Source: an uncultured Desulfovibrio sp. | GTDB lineage: Bacteria > Desulfobacterota > Desulfovibrionia > Desulfovibrionales > Desulfovibrionaceae | Length of the DNA: 64,000 nucleotides | NCBI RefSeq assembly: GCF_910584445.1 | Contig: NZ_CAJUBO010000001.1 | Coordinates: forward strand, 159,603-223,602 | Direction of reading: 5' to 3' | The notes under the pieces: model-generated | The model's database searches: none | Told to the model about the DNA's origin: nothing | The model's input: only the letters and a program-made list of their open reading frames with translations | Program-made: the position numbers and the translations under genes | Part shown: piece by piece, positions 1 through 8,648 of the stretch | Position numbering within the stretch: the stretch's first letter is position 1 | Layout of the letters: every line of letters starts with the position of its first letter

Positions 1-402
1 GAGAAGATAAGAGTTTGCCGCGAGACCTGTGGTTTCCAGAGGCAAATATGTGCTGTGCACAAGGGCGACAAGTCTGGTGTGGCGCTTTTTTTGCCAATCG
101 AACAAATTTGAGGCGGGACCATAGAATTCCGTGCTCATCGCAGCCGCCCGATACTCATCCAGAGCATTCGGGGAAAGCGGCAGGACCGTATATCCATCAT
201 CGGCAAGCTTGTCTATCTGCTCCCTGTATTCGGGCTTCAGAGTGGAAAAATCGGTAATTTCCCGATTGAGGTGTCCAATATGGATATCAATGAATTCTTT
301 CGGCAGATTTCGGAAGATAGCGCCAAAATACGCCATTTCATAGGGCGACAAATAAAAGGCGAATTCTTTCATGGGCAGAAAGTACCCCGTATTTGACCGC
401 AT
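1..402 (-). CDS. Partial gene of unknown function, cut by the left edge
   Basis: An open frame runs without a stop from about position 460 to the window edge. In-frame ATGs lie at 402 and 372, and neither has a convincing Shine-Dalgarno sequence. The visible protein contains stretches such as EFAFYLSPYEMAYFGAIF and DKLADDGYTVLPLSP. It looks soluble and mixed alpha/beta, but I do not recognise the family. The segment is clearly AT-richer than all neighbouring genes, and its codon use is unlike theirs, which suggests a transferred gene or a decaying remnant. A different upstream frame (from ATG 551) is hydrophobic and ends at about 450, so the true N-terminus may be frameshifted. Function not assigned. 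Confidence 0.4.
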   Translation of the reverse strand, partial: MRSNTGYFLPMKEFAFYLSPYEMAYFGAIFRNLPKEFIDIHIGHLNREITDFSTLKPEYREQIDKLADDGYTVLPLSPNALDEYRAAAMSTEFYGPASNLFDWQKKRHTRLVALVHSTYLPLETTGLAANSYLL

Positions 403-527
403 GACCAGTAGCAAAATTGGGCATCCCGGCACTATTCCGCAACCCCGGGCATATGCAATCGGCAGTGCTCACACGACACAGGCGCGTCATTGACCCAAAA
501 GCGCAACACGACCAGGGAGAACAGTAC

Positions 528-562
528 AAAAAAGGCCGGCCGCCAGTGCATGGCGGCCGGCC
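528..562 (-). terminator. Intrinsic terminator of the rubrerythrin gene
   Basis: A perfect 12-bp inverted repeat (534-545 with 551-562) encloses a 5-nt loop. On the minus strand it is followed by six T (533-528). It sits about 25 bp beyond the rubrerythrin stop codon. Confidence 0.9.
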
Positions 563-586
563 CGGAAAGGGCGGTTGCCCGGGCCG

Positions 587-1090
587 TTACTGGCAGCACT
601 CCCCGACCTTGAAGAAGGCCGCGGCGCCCGCGCCACAGACAGGGCAGGACTCCACCGGACCCTGATGGGTGTAGCCGCAGATCTTGCAGACGTAATAGTC
701 CTCGTTGGAGATCTTGGAGGGATTCTCCATGGCCTTCTTGTACAGGCTGGCGTGGATCTCCTCCACCTTGTTGACGTAGCCGAAGTATTTTGCCACGGCG
801 GTCTTGCCTTCGGCTTCGGCGTCCCTGATCATCTCGGGGTACATCTTGGTGTATTCGTGCGTCTCGCCGGCGAGGGCGTCCTTGAGGTTCTCGGCGGTGG
901 TGCCGATCTTGCCCGCGTTCTTGAGGTGGTTCAGGGCGTGAACGGTCTCGGAGGCGGCGGCGGCGCGGAAGAGCTTGGCGATCTGGGGCATGCCCTCCTG
1001 ATCGGCGGCCTTGGCGAAGGCGAGGTATTTGCGGTTGGCCTGGGATTCGCCGGCAAAGGCGTCCATCAGGTTCTGGTCGGTTTTGCTCAT
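587..1090 (-). CDS. rbr: Rubrerythrin
   Basis: 167-residue non-heme iron peroxidase of the cytoplasmic oxidative-stress defence. Rubrerythrins reduce H2O2 to water with electrons from rubredoxin or a reductase. The N-terminal four-helix ferritin-like domain carries the diiron ligands in GESQANRKY (E15), ASETVH (E48, H51), GETHEY (E76) and KVEEIH (E110/E111, H113). The C-terminal rubredoxin-like FeS4 site is C135-x2-C138 and C149-x2-C152, followed by an extra CC pair (C165, C166). The start at 1090 is chosen because GAGGAGGAAATCC directly precedes that ATG; an in-frame upstream ATG has no ribosome site. It is a monocistronic gene with its own terminator. Confidence 0.95.
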   Translation of the reverse strand: MSKTDQNLMDAFAGESQANRKYLAFAKAADQEGMPQIAKLFRAAAASETVHALNHLKNAGKIGTTAENLKDALAGETHEYTKMYPEMIRDAEAEGKTAVAKYFGYVNKVEEIHASLYKKAMENPSKISNEDYYVCKICGYTHQGPVESCPVCGAGAAAFFKVGECCQ

Positions 1091-1155
1091 GGATTTCCTC
1101 CTCATGTTTCGATGGTGTCCTATAAACAGGAGCAATTCCTATTTAAGGCAGATTC

Positions 1156-2484
1156 TCACCTTTGTAAAGGGGTTTCTGGAGAAATATCTCGCCTGGCCGG
1201 CAGACGTGCGCCGGGGATGAGGGCGCCGGGGCAGAAACGCAGGATGCAGGCCGTCAGCCCCAGAAAGGTGAGCGCCTCCACGGCCACGGGCAGCAGCGCG
1301 CCCCCCGCGAGGCCGAAGCGGGCGCCCAGCAGGGCGGCCAGAGGCAGGCCGAGGAGCGCCGCGCCCCACTGCACCAGGGTCTGCGCGCGCTCCAGGCCCA
1401 GCGGCACCAGCACCTGCGCGCCCAGGACCATGTCGCAGCCGAGCAGGGGCGCGAGCAGGAGCATCAGCCGGAGCACGGGGACGGCTTCGTCATAGCCCGC
1501 CCCGAGGGCCAGACGGATGAGCCAGGGCGCGGTGAGCCACGCCAGGGCCGCCGCGAGCAGCATGCAGCCGGTGGATGCGCCCGTGAAAAGCAGGAGGAGG
1601 CGCGCCGTGCGGGGCGAGCGCCGCCCGCGCAGGGCGCAGAGTTCCGGGAAGAGCGTCTGGACCGCCGGCTTGAGCAGGCTGACCAGCGCGCGGACGATCT
1701 TGTTCACGGCCACGAGCAGGCCCATGTCGGCGGCAGTGAGAAAGTAGCCGAGCACGAGCTGGCCGCCGCTGGTGGAAAGGACCGGCGCCACGGACCCGGC
1801 AAAGAGCGTGCGCGTGCGGCCGAGGGCGCGCCAGCCGGCCGCAAGGCTCAGGCGCGCCCCCCAGGCGCGCATGAGTCCGAGGGAAAGGCCGGCATAGACA
1901 AGCCCCTTGCAGAGCGCGGCAAAGAGCAGGTAGAGCGGCCAGGCTTCCGGCCTGCGGATGCAGAGGAAGGTGAGCGCCAGGGCGCCGAGCGAGGAACCCA
2001 CGTCCCAGGCGGCCATGCGGCGCATGCCCTGGCCCACGCCCTGGAAAAACCAGACCGGGCTGATGCCCCGGCCAATGCCCATGAGGACGGCGAGTCCGTA
2101 GGCCGCGGGATGCTCCCGCGCATGGGGCACCAGCGGCAGCAGGGCGAGGCTGGCCGCCACGCAGGCCAGCGCCAGGAACAGCCTGCCGGAAAAGACCGCG
2201 CCCATGAGCCGGGCCAGGCCCTCCCGATCCCCCCGCAGGCGCGCGGCCTCGCGGGCCGCGCCGAAGGGAAAGCCCCAGTCCATGACCAGAGCGACCAGCG
2301 GCGGGATGAGGCTCATGTACATGAGCAGGCCGAAGGCATGGGGTCCGAGCACGCGCGCGAGCCAGGGCAGCGCCAGGAGCGGCAGGAGGAGCTGGGCGGC
2401 CTGGATGGCGCTGAAGGAGAAGAACGTGGAAAGATGGGGCAGCGCCAGGCGGACGAGACGCGCCACGGGGCGGGGGGCTTTCAT
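1156..2484 (-). CDS. Polysaccharide (O-antigen type) flippase, MOP superfamily
   Basis: 442-residue, strongly hydrophobic protein with about 12 predicted membrane helices. An N-terminal segment resembles the Wzx/RfbX family (AIQAAQLLLPLLALPWLARV near residues 24-43 and the PVWFFQGVGQGMRR segment). These proteins flip undecaprenyl-linked oligosaccharides across the inner membrane. ATG 2484 is preferred because GGAG lies about 8 nt upstream; the frame extends further upstream but as Arg/Pro-rich sequence that looks non-coding. No other glycan genes are adjacent, so the substrate cannot be inferred. Confidence 0.8.
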   Translation of the reverse strand: MKAPRPVARLVRLALPHLSTFFSFSAIQAAQLLLPLLALPWLARVLGPHAFGLLMYMSLIPPLVALVMDWGFPFGAAREAARLRGDREGLARLMGAVFSGRLFLALACVAASLALLPLVPHAREHPAAYGLAVLMGIGRGISPVWFFQGVGQGMRRMAAWDVGSSLGALALTFLCIRRPEAWPLYLLFAALCKGLVYAGLSLGLMRAWGARLSLAAGWRALGRTRTLFAGSVAPVLSTSGGQLVLGYFLTAADMGLLVAVNKIVRALVSLLKPAVQTLFPELCALRGRRSPRTARLLLLFTGASTGCMLLAAALAWLTAPWLIRLALGAGYDEAVPVLRLMLLLAPLLGCDMVLGAQVLVPLGLERAQTLVQWGAALLGLPLAALLGARFGLAGGALLPVAVEALTFLGLTACILRFCPGALIPGARLPARRDISPETPLQR

Positions 2485-2779
2485 GCCAGCGCTCCGCAGG
2501 GGGGGCGGCCGCCATCCGCGCGGGGCCGGGGCGCGGAAACGGCGCGCGGTCGCGGCGGCCATGCCGCCGGGGTGGGGGACGTCGGGCGTTCCATGGGTCG
2601 CATATAGAGGCTTGTTCCGCCGCTGGCAAGTCCCCCGTTTCGCGCAAGGCGGCAAATGCCTTTACAGCAAGGCGACCCGTGGGCTATGTTGACCAACCGG
2701 TCTTTTCGACCGTGCCGCGCCGGCGCCCCGGCGCGCGCACCCCTCTCCCGCCTTTCCGGGCGGCGAACGGAGACATGCC

Positions 2780-3961
2780 ATGGAAGAGTTTTCCCGCATC
2801 CAGCGCCTGCCACCCTATGTCTTTGCCGTCGTCGGCGAGCTGAAGATGAAGCTCCGGCGGCAGAATATCGACATTGTGGACTTCAGCATGGGCAATCCCG
2901 ACATCCCCACGCCGGCCCATGTGGTGGACAAGCTCACGGAGGCGGCGCAAAAGCCGGTCAATCACCGCTATTCGCTCTCCCGCGGCATTCCCAATCTCCG
3001 CAAGGCCATCTGCGACCGCTACCGCCGCCTGTATGACGTGGAGCTGGACCCGGACTCGGAAGCCATCGTCACCATGGGTTCCAAGGAGGGGCTGGCCCAT
3101 CTCTGCCTTGCCATGCTCCAGCCGGGGGATGTGGTGCTGGCGCCCGACCCCACCTATCCCATCCACAAATATGCGCCCATCATTGCCGGGGCGGATGTGC
3201 GCAGCGTGCCCATCGGCCACGGGCGCGACTTTTTCGAGGACCTCACCGCCGCCACGCGGCAGGCGTGGCCCAAGCCCAAGCTGCTCTTTCTCTGCTACCC
3301 GCACAATCCCACCACCGAGGTGACGGATCTCGAATTTTTCCGCAAGGTGGTGGATTTCGCCAGGGAGAACCAGCTGTGGGTCATCCATGACCTGGCCTAT
3401 GCCGACCTGACCTTTGACGGCTACGAGGCCCCGAGCTTTCTCCAGGTGCCGGGCGCCAAGGACGTGGGCGTGGAATTTTCCACCCTTTCCAAGAGTTATT
3501 CCATGCCCGGCTGGCGCGTGGGCTTCTGCCTGGGCAATCCCCGGCTCATCCATGCGCTGGCGCGCATCAAGAGTTATCTCGATTACGGCATCTTCCAGCC
3601 CATCCAGATCGCCGCCACGGTGGCGCTCAACGGGCCGGAGGACTGCGTCGCCCAGGTGCGCGAGACCTACCGCGAGCGGCGCGACAAGCTGGTGGAGGGA
3701 CTCAACCGCATCGGCTGGGAAACGACGCCGCCCAAGGCCACCATGTTCGTCTGGGCGCGCATCCCCGAACCGTTCCGCAAGATGGGTTCCGTGGAGTTTT
3801 CCAAGCTCCTGCTCACCGAGGCCCATGTGGCGGTCTCGCCGGGGCTGGGCTTCGGCTCCTACGGCGACGAATATGTGCGCTTCGCGCTCATCGAAAACGA
3901 ACACCGCACCCGGCAGGCCATCAGCAATATCCGGCGTCTGCTGTCGGGCGCGGGAGAGTGA
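2780..3961 (+). CDS. alaC: Pyridoxal-phosphate aminotransferase, alanine aminotransferase (AlaC) type
   Basis: 393-residue fold-type I aminotransferase. It shows SMGNPDIPTP near residue 36, the substrate/PLP loop YPHNPTTE at 173-180, and the PLP Schiff-base lysine K238 in STLSKSYSMPGWR. This arrangement matches the AlaC/YfdZ group, which interconverts pyruvate and alanine with glutamate. The homoserine dehydrogenase gene follows after 38 bp on the same strand, the usual pairing in Desulfovibrio relatives, so cotranscription is likely. A role in amino-acid supply from pyruvate, or as an aspartate/LL-DAP-like aminotransferase, cannot be separated from sequence alone. Confidence 0.85.
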   Translation: MEEFSRIQRLPPYVFAVVGELKMKLRRQNIDIVDFSMGNPDIPTPAHVVDKLTEAAQKPVNHRYSLSRGIPNLRKAICDRYRRLYDVELDPDSEAIVTMGSKEGLAHLCLAMLQPGDVVLAPDPTYPIHKYAPIIAGADVRSVPIGHGRDFFEDLTAATRQAWPKPKLLFLCYPHNPTTEVTDLEFFRKVVDFARENQLWVIHDLAYADLTFDGYEAPSFLQVPGAKDVGVEFSTLSKSYSMPGWRVGFCLGNPRLIHALARIKSYLDYGIFQPIQIAATVALNGPEDCVAQVRETYRERRDKLVEGLNRIGWETTPPKATMFVWARIPEPFRKMGSVEFSKLLLTEAHVAVSPGLGFGSYGDEYVRFALIENEHRTRQAISNIRRLLSGAGE

Positions 3962-3999
3962 GCTTCGCAGACGGATCGTTTGCGGCGACGGGAAGACCA

Positions 4000-5331
4000 A
4001 TGAGCAAGAGCAGCGAGACCCGCCCTCTGGGCGTGGCACTGGCCGGTTTCGGCACTGTGGGCAGCGGCCTTGGGCGCCTGCTGGTGGAAAACGCGGACAT
4101 CATCCGCCGGCGCACGGGCAGGGATGTGGCGGTCAGGGCCGTCCTCGTGCGCGACGCGCACAAGGCGCGCGAGGTGCCGCTGCCGCCCGGGGCGGTGCTC
4201 ACCACCGACCCGGCCCGGCTGGTCAATGATCCCGGGATCGATGTCCTCGTGGAGCTTATGGGCGGCATCGACGCGGCGCGCGGCATCATCAGCGCGGCGC
4301 TGGAGCACGGCAAGCATGTGGTCACGGCCAACAAGGCCCTGCTGGCCGAGGACGGACTCGCCCTGTTCCGTCTGGCGCGGCGCAAACGGCGCATCCTGCG
4401 CTACGAGGCGAGCGTGGCCGGCGCCATCCCGGTGGTCCAGGCGCTCAAGGAAAGCCTGGTGGGCAACCGCATCGAGTCGCTCATGGGCATCCTCAACGGC
4501 ACGAGCAACTATATCCTTTCGGAAATGACCTCCAGCGGCGTGGAGTTCGGCGAAGCGCTGCGCCAGGCGCAGGAACTCGGCTTCGCCGAGGCCGACCCCA
4601 CGCTCGACATCGACGGCCACGACGCGGCGCACAAGCTCGTCCTGCTCATCCGCCTGGCCTGGGGGGTGGATTATCCCTATGCCGCGCTCGCCGTGCGCGG
4701 CATCCGGGGCATGGCCGCGCTGGACATCCGCTTTGCGCGGGAGTTCGGCTACAGGATCAAGCTCATCGGGCAGGCGCGCCTTGCCGCCGGCGGAACGGGC
4801 GCCGCCGGCGACGCGCCCCTGCGGCTGGAGGCGGGGGTCTTTCCCGCTCTGGTGCACCATACCTTCCTTCTGGCGCGCGTGGGCGGGGCCTACAACGCCC
4901 TGCGCGTGGACGCCAATGCCGCCGGGCCGCTCTTTTTCCACGGGCGCGGCGCCGGCAGCCTGCCCACGGCCGGGGCCGTGCTGGCCGACCTCATGGCCGT
5001 GGCCCGCGAGGAACGGCCCAACAATACCGGCTTTGCGGAAAGCGAACTGGAGCGCGCGGCCATCGTGCCGCCCGAGGACTGGCGCTCGCCCTACTATGTG
5101 CGCGTCATGGTGGAGGACACGCCGGGCGTGCTCCGGGACATTTCCGGCTGCATGGCCGCCGAGGGCATCAGCGTGGCCCAGATGATCCAGAAGGCCGGCG
5201 ACGGCACCAGCGGCGTGCCGCTCGTCTTCATGACCCACGAGACCACGGCCCGCGCCATGAGCGGCGCCCTGGGCCGCGCCGCCGACGCGGGCCTGCTGCG
5301 CGAACCCGCGGTCTATTACCGGGTCCTGTAG
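4000..5331 (+). CDS. hom: Homoserine dehydrogenase
   Basis: 443 residues. It reduces aspartate semialdehyde to homoserine for threonine and methionine synthesis. The N-terminal Rossmann motif is GFGTVGSG (residues 16-23). The catalytic domain includes GILNGTSNYIL and EADPTLDIDGHDAAHK, the homoserine dehydrogenase signature. The C-terminal ACT domain begins near YYVRVMVEDTPGVLRDIS and predicts threonine feedback control. The start at ATG 4000 has GGAAG upstream; an earlier GTG at 3958 overlapping the aminotransferase stop lacks a ribosome site. It probably shares a transcript with the aminotransferase. Confidence 0.95.
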   Translation: MSKSSETRPLGVALAGFGTVGSGLGRLLVENADIIRRRTGRDVAVRAVLVRDAHKAREVPLPPGAVLTTDPARLVNDPGIDVLVELMGGIDAARGIISAALEHGKHVVTANKALLAEDGLALFRLARRKRRILRYEASVAGAIPVVQALKESLVGNRIESLMGILNGTSNYILSEMTSSGVEFGEALRQAQELGFAEADPTLDIDGHDAAHKLVLLIRLAWGVDYPYAALAVRGIRGMAALDIRFAREFGYRIKLIGQARLAAGGTGAAGDAPLRLEAGVFPALVHHTFLLARVGGAYNALRVDANAAGPLFFHGRGAGSLPTAGAVLADLMAVAREERPNNTGFAESELERAAIVPPEDWRSPYYVRVMVEDTPGVLRDISGCMAAEGISVAQMIQKAGDGTSGVPLVFMTHETTARAMSGALGRAADAGLLREPAVYYRVL

Positions 5332-5427
5332 GGGCAGGTCCTCCCAGGCCGCGGAGGCCCGCAGCAAAACGTTCTATCTGAAAGATCCACACTTCAGAGG
5401 AACGCTTGCCCGACGCGCGTTGCGTCG

Positions 5428-5724
5428 TCAGCCCGCGTATTCCGGCGGCAGGGCGCAACGCGGCGGAAACTCGCCGGGCAGGTCCAGCGGTTTTATGCTG
5501 TGCGCGAGGTTGTCATGCGGACCGGGCAGCGGCAGCTCGCGCAATCCCGCCGCATCCAGGCGCTGCACGGCATTGTCCGAGGCCGTCCACAATGCGCCCT
5601 GATGCACGCAGATGCCGCAGACCCGCAGCACATTGCCCGGGCAGTACCAGAACGGCGCGCGGGCCTCCAGGTCATAGCCCACGAGGGAAACGCTGCTGTT
5701 GACGCAGCCAAGGAGGACGCGCAT
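5428..5724 (-). CDS. Short beta-propeller-like ORF, possibly truncated
   Basis: 98 residues starting MRVLLGCVNSSVSLVGYDLE. The ATG lies 1 nt beyond the leuB stop codon, and GAAGG sits within the leuB 3' end, so translation would be coupled to leuB. Phrases such as VCGICVHQGALWTASDNAV and PGPHDNLAHSIKPL look like the first two blades of a WD/PQQ-type beta-propeller. The protein ends where a full propeller would continue for several hundred residues, so it may be a 3'-truncated remnant. A small palindrome (5411-5427) lies just past the stop. Function unknown. Confidence 0.55.
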   Translation of the reverse strand: MRVLLGCVNSSVSLVGYDLEARAPFWYCPGNVLRVCGICVHQGALWTASDNAVQRLDAAGLRELPLPGPHDNLAHSIKPLDLPGEFPPRCALPPEYAG

Positions 5725-5725
5725 C

Positions 5726-6805
5726 TCAGCCTTCGATGCGTTCCGCCACCTTGCGCCCCATTTCCGCGCAGCCCACCAGCGTCTTGCCCGGCTCCATGAT
5801 GTCGGCGGTGCGGAAGCCGTCGGCCAGCGTGCGGCGCACGGCGGCCTCCACGCAGTCGGCTTCGGCGGGGAGGCGCAGGCCCAGGCGCAGGAGCATGGCG
5901 CCCGAAAGGATGGTGGCGAGCGGGTTGGCCTTGTCCTGTCCGGCGATGTCCGGCGCGGAGCCGTGGATAGGCTCGAACAGGCCGGGACCGCCCGCGCCGA
6001 GCGAGGCCGAGGGCAGCATGCCCAGCGAACCGGTGATGACCGAGGCCTCGTCCGAAAGGATGTCGCCGAAGATATTGCCGGTGAGGATGACGTCGAATTG
6101 CGAGGGATCGCGCACGAGCTGCATGGCCGCGTTGTCCACATAGAGGTGGGAGAGTTCCACGTCCCGATAGTCCGCGTGCGTCTCCAGCACCACTTCCCGC
6201 CACAGGCGGGAGGTCTCCAGCACGTTGCTCTTCTCCACGGAGCAGACCTTCCCGCGGCGTCCGCGGGCCGTCTCAAAGGCGACCCTGGCGATGCGGCGGA
6301 TCTCCTCCTCGTTGTAGAGCATGGTATTGAAGCCCGTCCGCAGGCCGTTGCGGACCTCCTGCCCGCGCGGTTCGCCGAAATAGATGTCGCCCGTAAGCTC
6401 GCGCACCACGATGAGGTCCAGGCCGCGCGCCGCGATATCCTCGCGGAGCAGGCAGGCCCCGGCCAGTTCGGGGAAGAGCAGGGCCGGGCGCAGGTTGGCG
6501 AAAAGGCCCAGCGCCTTGCGGATGCCGAGCAGGCCGCGCTCCGGCCGTTGCTGCGGCGCAAGCCCGTCCCACTTCGGCCCGCCCACCGAGGCGAGATAAA
6601 CGGCGTCGGACTCCAGGCAGCGCGTCACGGTCTCTCGCGGCAGCGGTTCGCCGCAGGCATCCACGGCGGCGCCGCCGATGAGCGCGTCCGCAAAGGTGAA
6701 CCCATGGCCGAACTTCCGGGCCACGGCTTTGAGCGCGGCCACGCCCTGGGCCAGGATCTCCGGGCCGATGCCGTCGCCCGGCAAAAGACAGATGCTTGCG
6801 TTCAT
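5726..6805 (-). CDS. leuB: 3-isopropylmalate dehydrogenase
   Basis: 359 residues. It oxidatively decarboxylates 3-isopropylmalate to 2-oxoisocaproate with NAD+, the third step of leucine synthesis. Family landmarks are LLPGDGIGPEI near the start, the substrate-binding arginines in ANLRPALLFPEL and IVVRELTGDIYFGEPRG, and the metal site plus NAD-binding region GNIFGDILSDEASVITGSLG and EPIHGSAPDIAG. ATG 6805 is chosen because GGGGAGTGA precedes it; the in-frame GTG 6814 would be too close to that site. It is the last classical gene of the leuACDB run and lies 5 bp after leuD. Confidence 0.96.
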   Translation of the reverse strand: MNASICLLPGDGIGPEILAQGVAALKAVARKFGHGFTFADALIGGAAVDACGEPLPRETVTRCLESDAVYLASVGGPKWDGLAPQQRPERGLLGIRKALGLFANLRPALLFPELAGACLLREDIAARGLDLIVVRELTGDIYFGEPRGQEVRNGLRTGFNTMLYNEEEIRRIARVAFETARGRRGKVCSVEKSNVLETSRLWREVVLETHADYRDVELSHLYVDNAAMQLVRDPSQFDVILTGNIFGDILSDEASVITGSLGMLPSASLGAGGPGLFEPIHGSAPDIAGQDKANPLATILSGAMLLRLGLRLPAEADCVEAAVRRTLADGFRTADIMEPGKTLVGCAEMGRKVAERIEG

Positions 6806-6810
6806 GGCGT

Positions 6811-7311
6811 TCACTCCCCGTGCTGGAGCCGTTCTTTCACATAGCCCACCAGGCCGCCGCTGGCGAGGATCCTGCTCATGGATTCCGGCAGGGGCGGACA
6901 GACGATCTCCGCGCCGTTGGTCAGGTCGCGGATGCGGCCCGAAGCGGTGTCGATTTCCAGCTCGTCGCCATCGTTGATGGCGTCCATGGCGTCGCCCACT
7001 TCCAGCAGGGGCAGGCCCATGTTGAAGGCATTGCGGTAGAAGATGCGCGCGAAGCTGTGCCCCACCACCACGGGCATGCCCGCGCCCAGAATGGCGAGCG
7101 GGGCGTGCTCGCGCGAGGAGCCGCAGCCGAAGTTGCGCCCGGCCACGAGGATGTCGCCCTTGCGGACGCGGCGCACCCAGTCAGGCTCGATGCCGGCCAT
7201 GCAGTTTTCGCCGAGTTTCTGCGGATCGGCGGTGACAAGAAAGCGCGCCGGGATGATGGCGTCCGTATCCACATGTTCGCCCACCTTGTGGGCCTTGCCC
7301 TTGTACAGCAT
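6811..7311 (-). CDS. leuD: 3-isopropylmalate dehydratase small subunit
   Basis: 166-residue swivel-domain subunit that joins LeuC to isomerise 2- to 3-isopropylmalate. Visible motifs are HVDTDAIIPARF, the GCGSSREHAPLAI signature, and HSFARIFYRNAFNMGLPLL. The short length and sequence type match the archaeal/Thermotoga-like LeuD rather than the ~200-residue E. coli form, consistent with the ~424-residue LeuC partner. GGAGAGAGCCACAC precedes the ATG. It follows leuC by 23 bp. Confidence 0.95.
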   Translation of the reverse strand: MLYKGKAHKVGEHVDTDAIIPARFLVTADPQKLGENCMAGIEPDWVRRVRKGDILVAGRNFGCGSSREHAPLAILGAGMPVVVGHSFARIFYRNAFNMGLPLLEVGDAMDAINDGDELEIDTASGRIRDLTNGAEIVCPPLPESMSRILASGGLVGYVKERLQHGE

Positions 7312-7334
7312 GTGTGGCTCTCTCCTGTGCCCGT

Positions 7335-8609
7335 TTACAGGCCAAGCTGCGCGGGTCCGGCGACCTTGCCCGCGATGGCGCTGGCCGCGGCCACCACCGG
7401 GCTTGCCAGATAGACGCGGGAGTCCAGGCTGCCCATGCGGCCCTTGAAATTGCGGTTGGTGGTGCTCACGGCGGTCTCGCCATCGCCGAGGATGCCCGTG
7501 TGGCCGCCCAGGCAGGGACCGCAGGTGCAGGGTCCGACGATGCAGCCCGCATCCATGAAGACCTCCATGAGTCCTTCCTTCAGGCAGGCTTTCCACACTT
7601 CCGGCGTGGAGGGGAGGACGATGCAGCGGACCTTTTTGTCCACCTTGCGCCCGCGCAGGACCTCGGCGGCGTCGCGCATGTCGCTCAGGCGGCCGTTGGT
7701 GCAGGAGCCGATGACCACCTGCTGGACGGCCACATCCTTCACTTCCGAAACAGGCACCACATTGGAGGGCAGGTGCGGGCGGGCCACCACAGGCTCAAGG
7801 CCCGTCACGTCCAGACGCACGACGGACTCATAGGCCGCGCCCGCGTCGGCGGCGAACCCGGCGGCAAGGTCCGGCGCGACGGCATGGCCGCGCTCCGCGC
7901 ACCAGGCCAGGGTGATGGCATCCACCGGGAAGAGTCCCACCTTGGCCCCCGCCTCAATAGCCATGTTCGCCATGGTCAGGCGCCCTTCCACGCCCAGGCC
8001 GTCGATGACCGGGCCGCCGAATTCCAGCGCCTTGTACAGCGCGCCGTCAACGCCGATGCGGCCGATGAGCAGGAGCATGAGGTCCTTGGCGCGCAGCCAG
8101 CGGGGCAGGGTGCCGCTGTATTCCACGCGGATGGTGGGGGGCACCTTGAGCCAGGTCTCGCCCAGGGCCATGCCCGCGGCGATGTCGGTGGAACCCATGC
8201 CCGTGGCGAAGGCGCCCAGGCCGCCGTAGGTGCAGGTGTGGCTGTCGGCGCCGATGACAAGATCGCCGGGGCCCACCAGGCCCAGCTCCGGCAGCAGGGT
8301 GTGCTCCACGCCGCAAGTGCCGCCCTCGTAGTAGTGGGTGATGCCCTGCTCTTCGGCAAAGCGGCGGCTCACCATGACCTGATTGGCGGAGTCGATGTCC
8401 TTCTGCGGCGTGAAATGGTCCATGACCAGGGCGATCCTGTCCCGGTCAAAGACGCGCGCGGCGCCCATGCCCCGGAAGGACTTGATGGCGAGCGGGCCGG
8501 TGATGTCATTGGCAAGCACCAGCGAGACACGGCAGCGGACGATGGCGCCGTCCTCCACCGGCTCGTCCGTGTGGCGCTGGAGGATCTTCTGGGCAAGGGT
8601 TCCGGGCAT
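7335..8609 (-). CDS. leuC: 3-isopropylmalate dehydratase large subunit
   Basis: 424-residue aconitase-superfamily subunit carrying the catalytic [4Fe-4S] cluster. The cysteine ligands are visible in GSCTNGRLSDMRDAA and in CGPCLGGHTGI, and VIGADSHTCTYG supplies another ligand. Start MPGTLAQKIL at 8609 has AAGGAACAGACC upstream; an in-frame ATG nine codons earlier lacks a site. The size (~424) is that of the shorter archaeal-like LeuC/homoaconitase subfamily. It sits 39 bp downstream of leuA. Confidence 0.96.
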   Translation of the reverse strand: MPGTLAQKILQRHTDEPVEDGAIVRCRVSLVLANDITGPLAIKSFRGMGAARVFDRDRIALVMDHFTPQKDIDSANQVMVSRRFAEEQGITHYYEGGTCGVEHTLLPELGLVGPGDLVIGADSHTCTYGGLGAFATGMGSTDIAAGMALGETWLKVPPTIRVEYSGTLPRWLRAKDLMLLLIGRIGVDGALYKALEFGGPVIDGLGVEGRLTMANMAIEAGAKVGLFPVDAITLAWCAERGHAVAPDLAAGFAADAGAAYESVVRLDVTGLEPVVARPHLPSNVVPVSEVKDVAVQQVVIGSCTNGRLSDMRDAAEVLRGRKVDKKVRCIVLPSTPEVWKACLKEGLMEVFMDAGCIVGPCTCGPCLGGHTGILGDGETAVSTTNRNFKGRMGSLDSRVYLASPVVAAASAIAGKVAGPAQLGL

Positions 8610-8648
8610 GGTCTGTTCCTTTTGCTGCAGGGTCATGACAACGGCCGC

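Noticed and set aside
575..1495. Long plus-strand ORF (about 306 codons) across rubrerythrin
   Set aside because: It is antisense to the rubrerythrin gene and Gly/Leu/Val-rich as expected from a GC-rich complementary frame; no ribosome site.
5411..5427. Palindrome CGACGC/GCGTCG as a terminator
   Set aside because: Six-bp stem and no U-tract on either strand.
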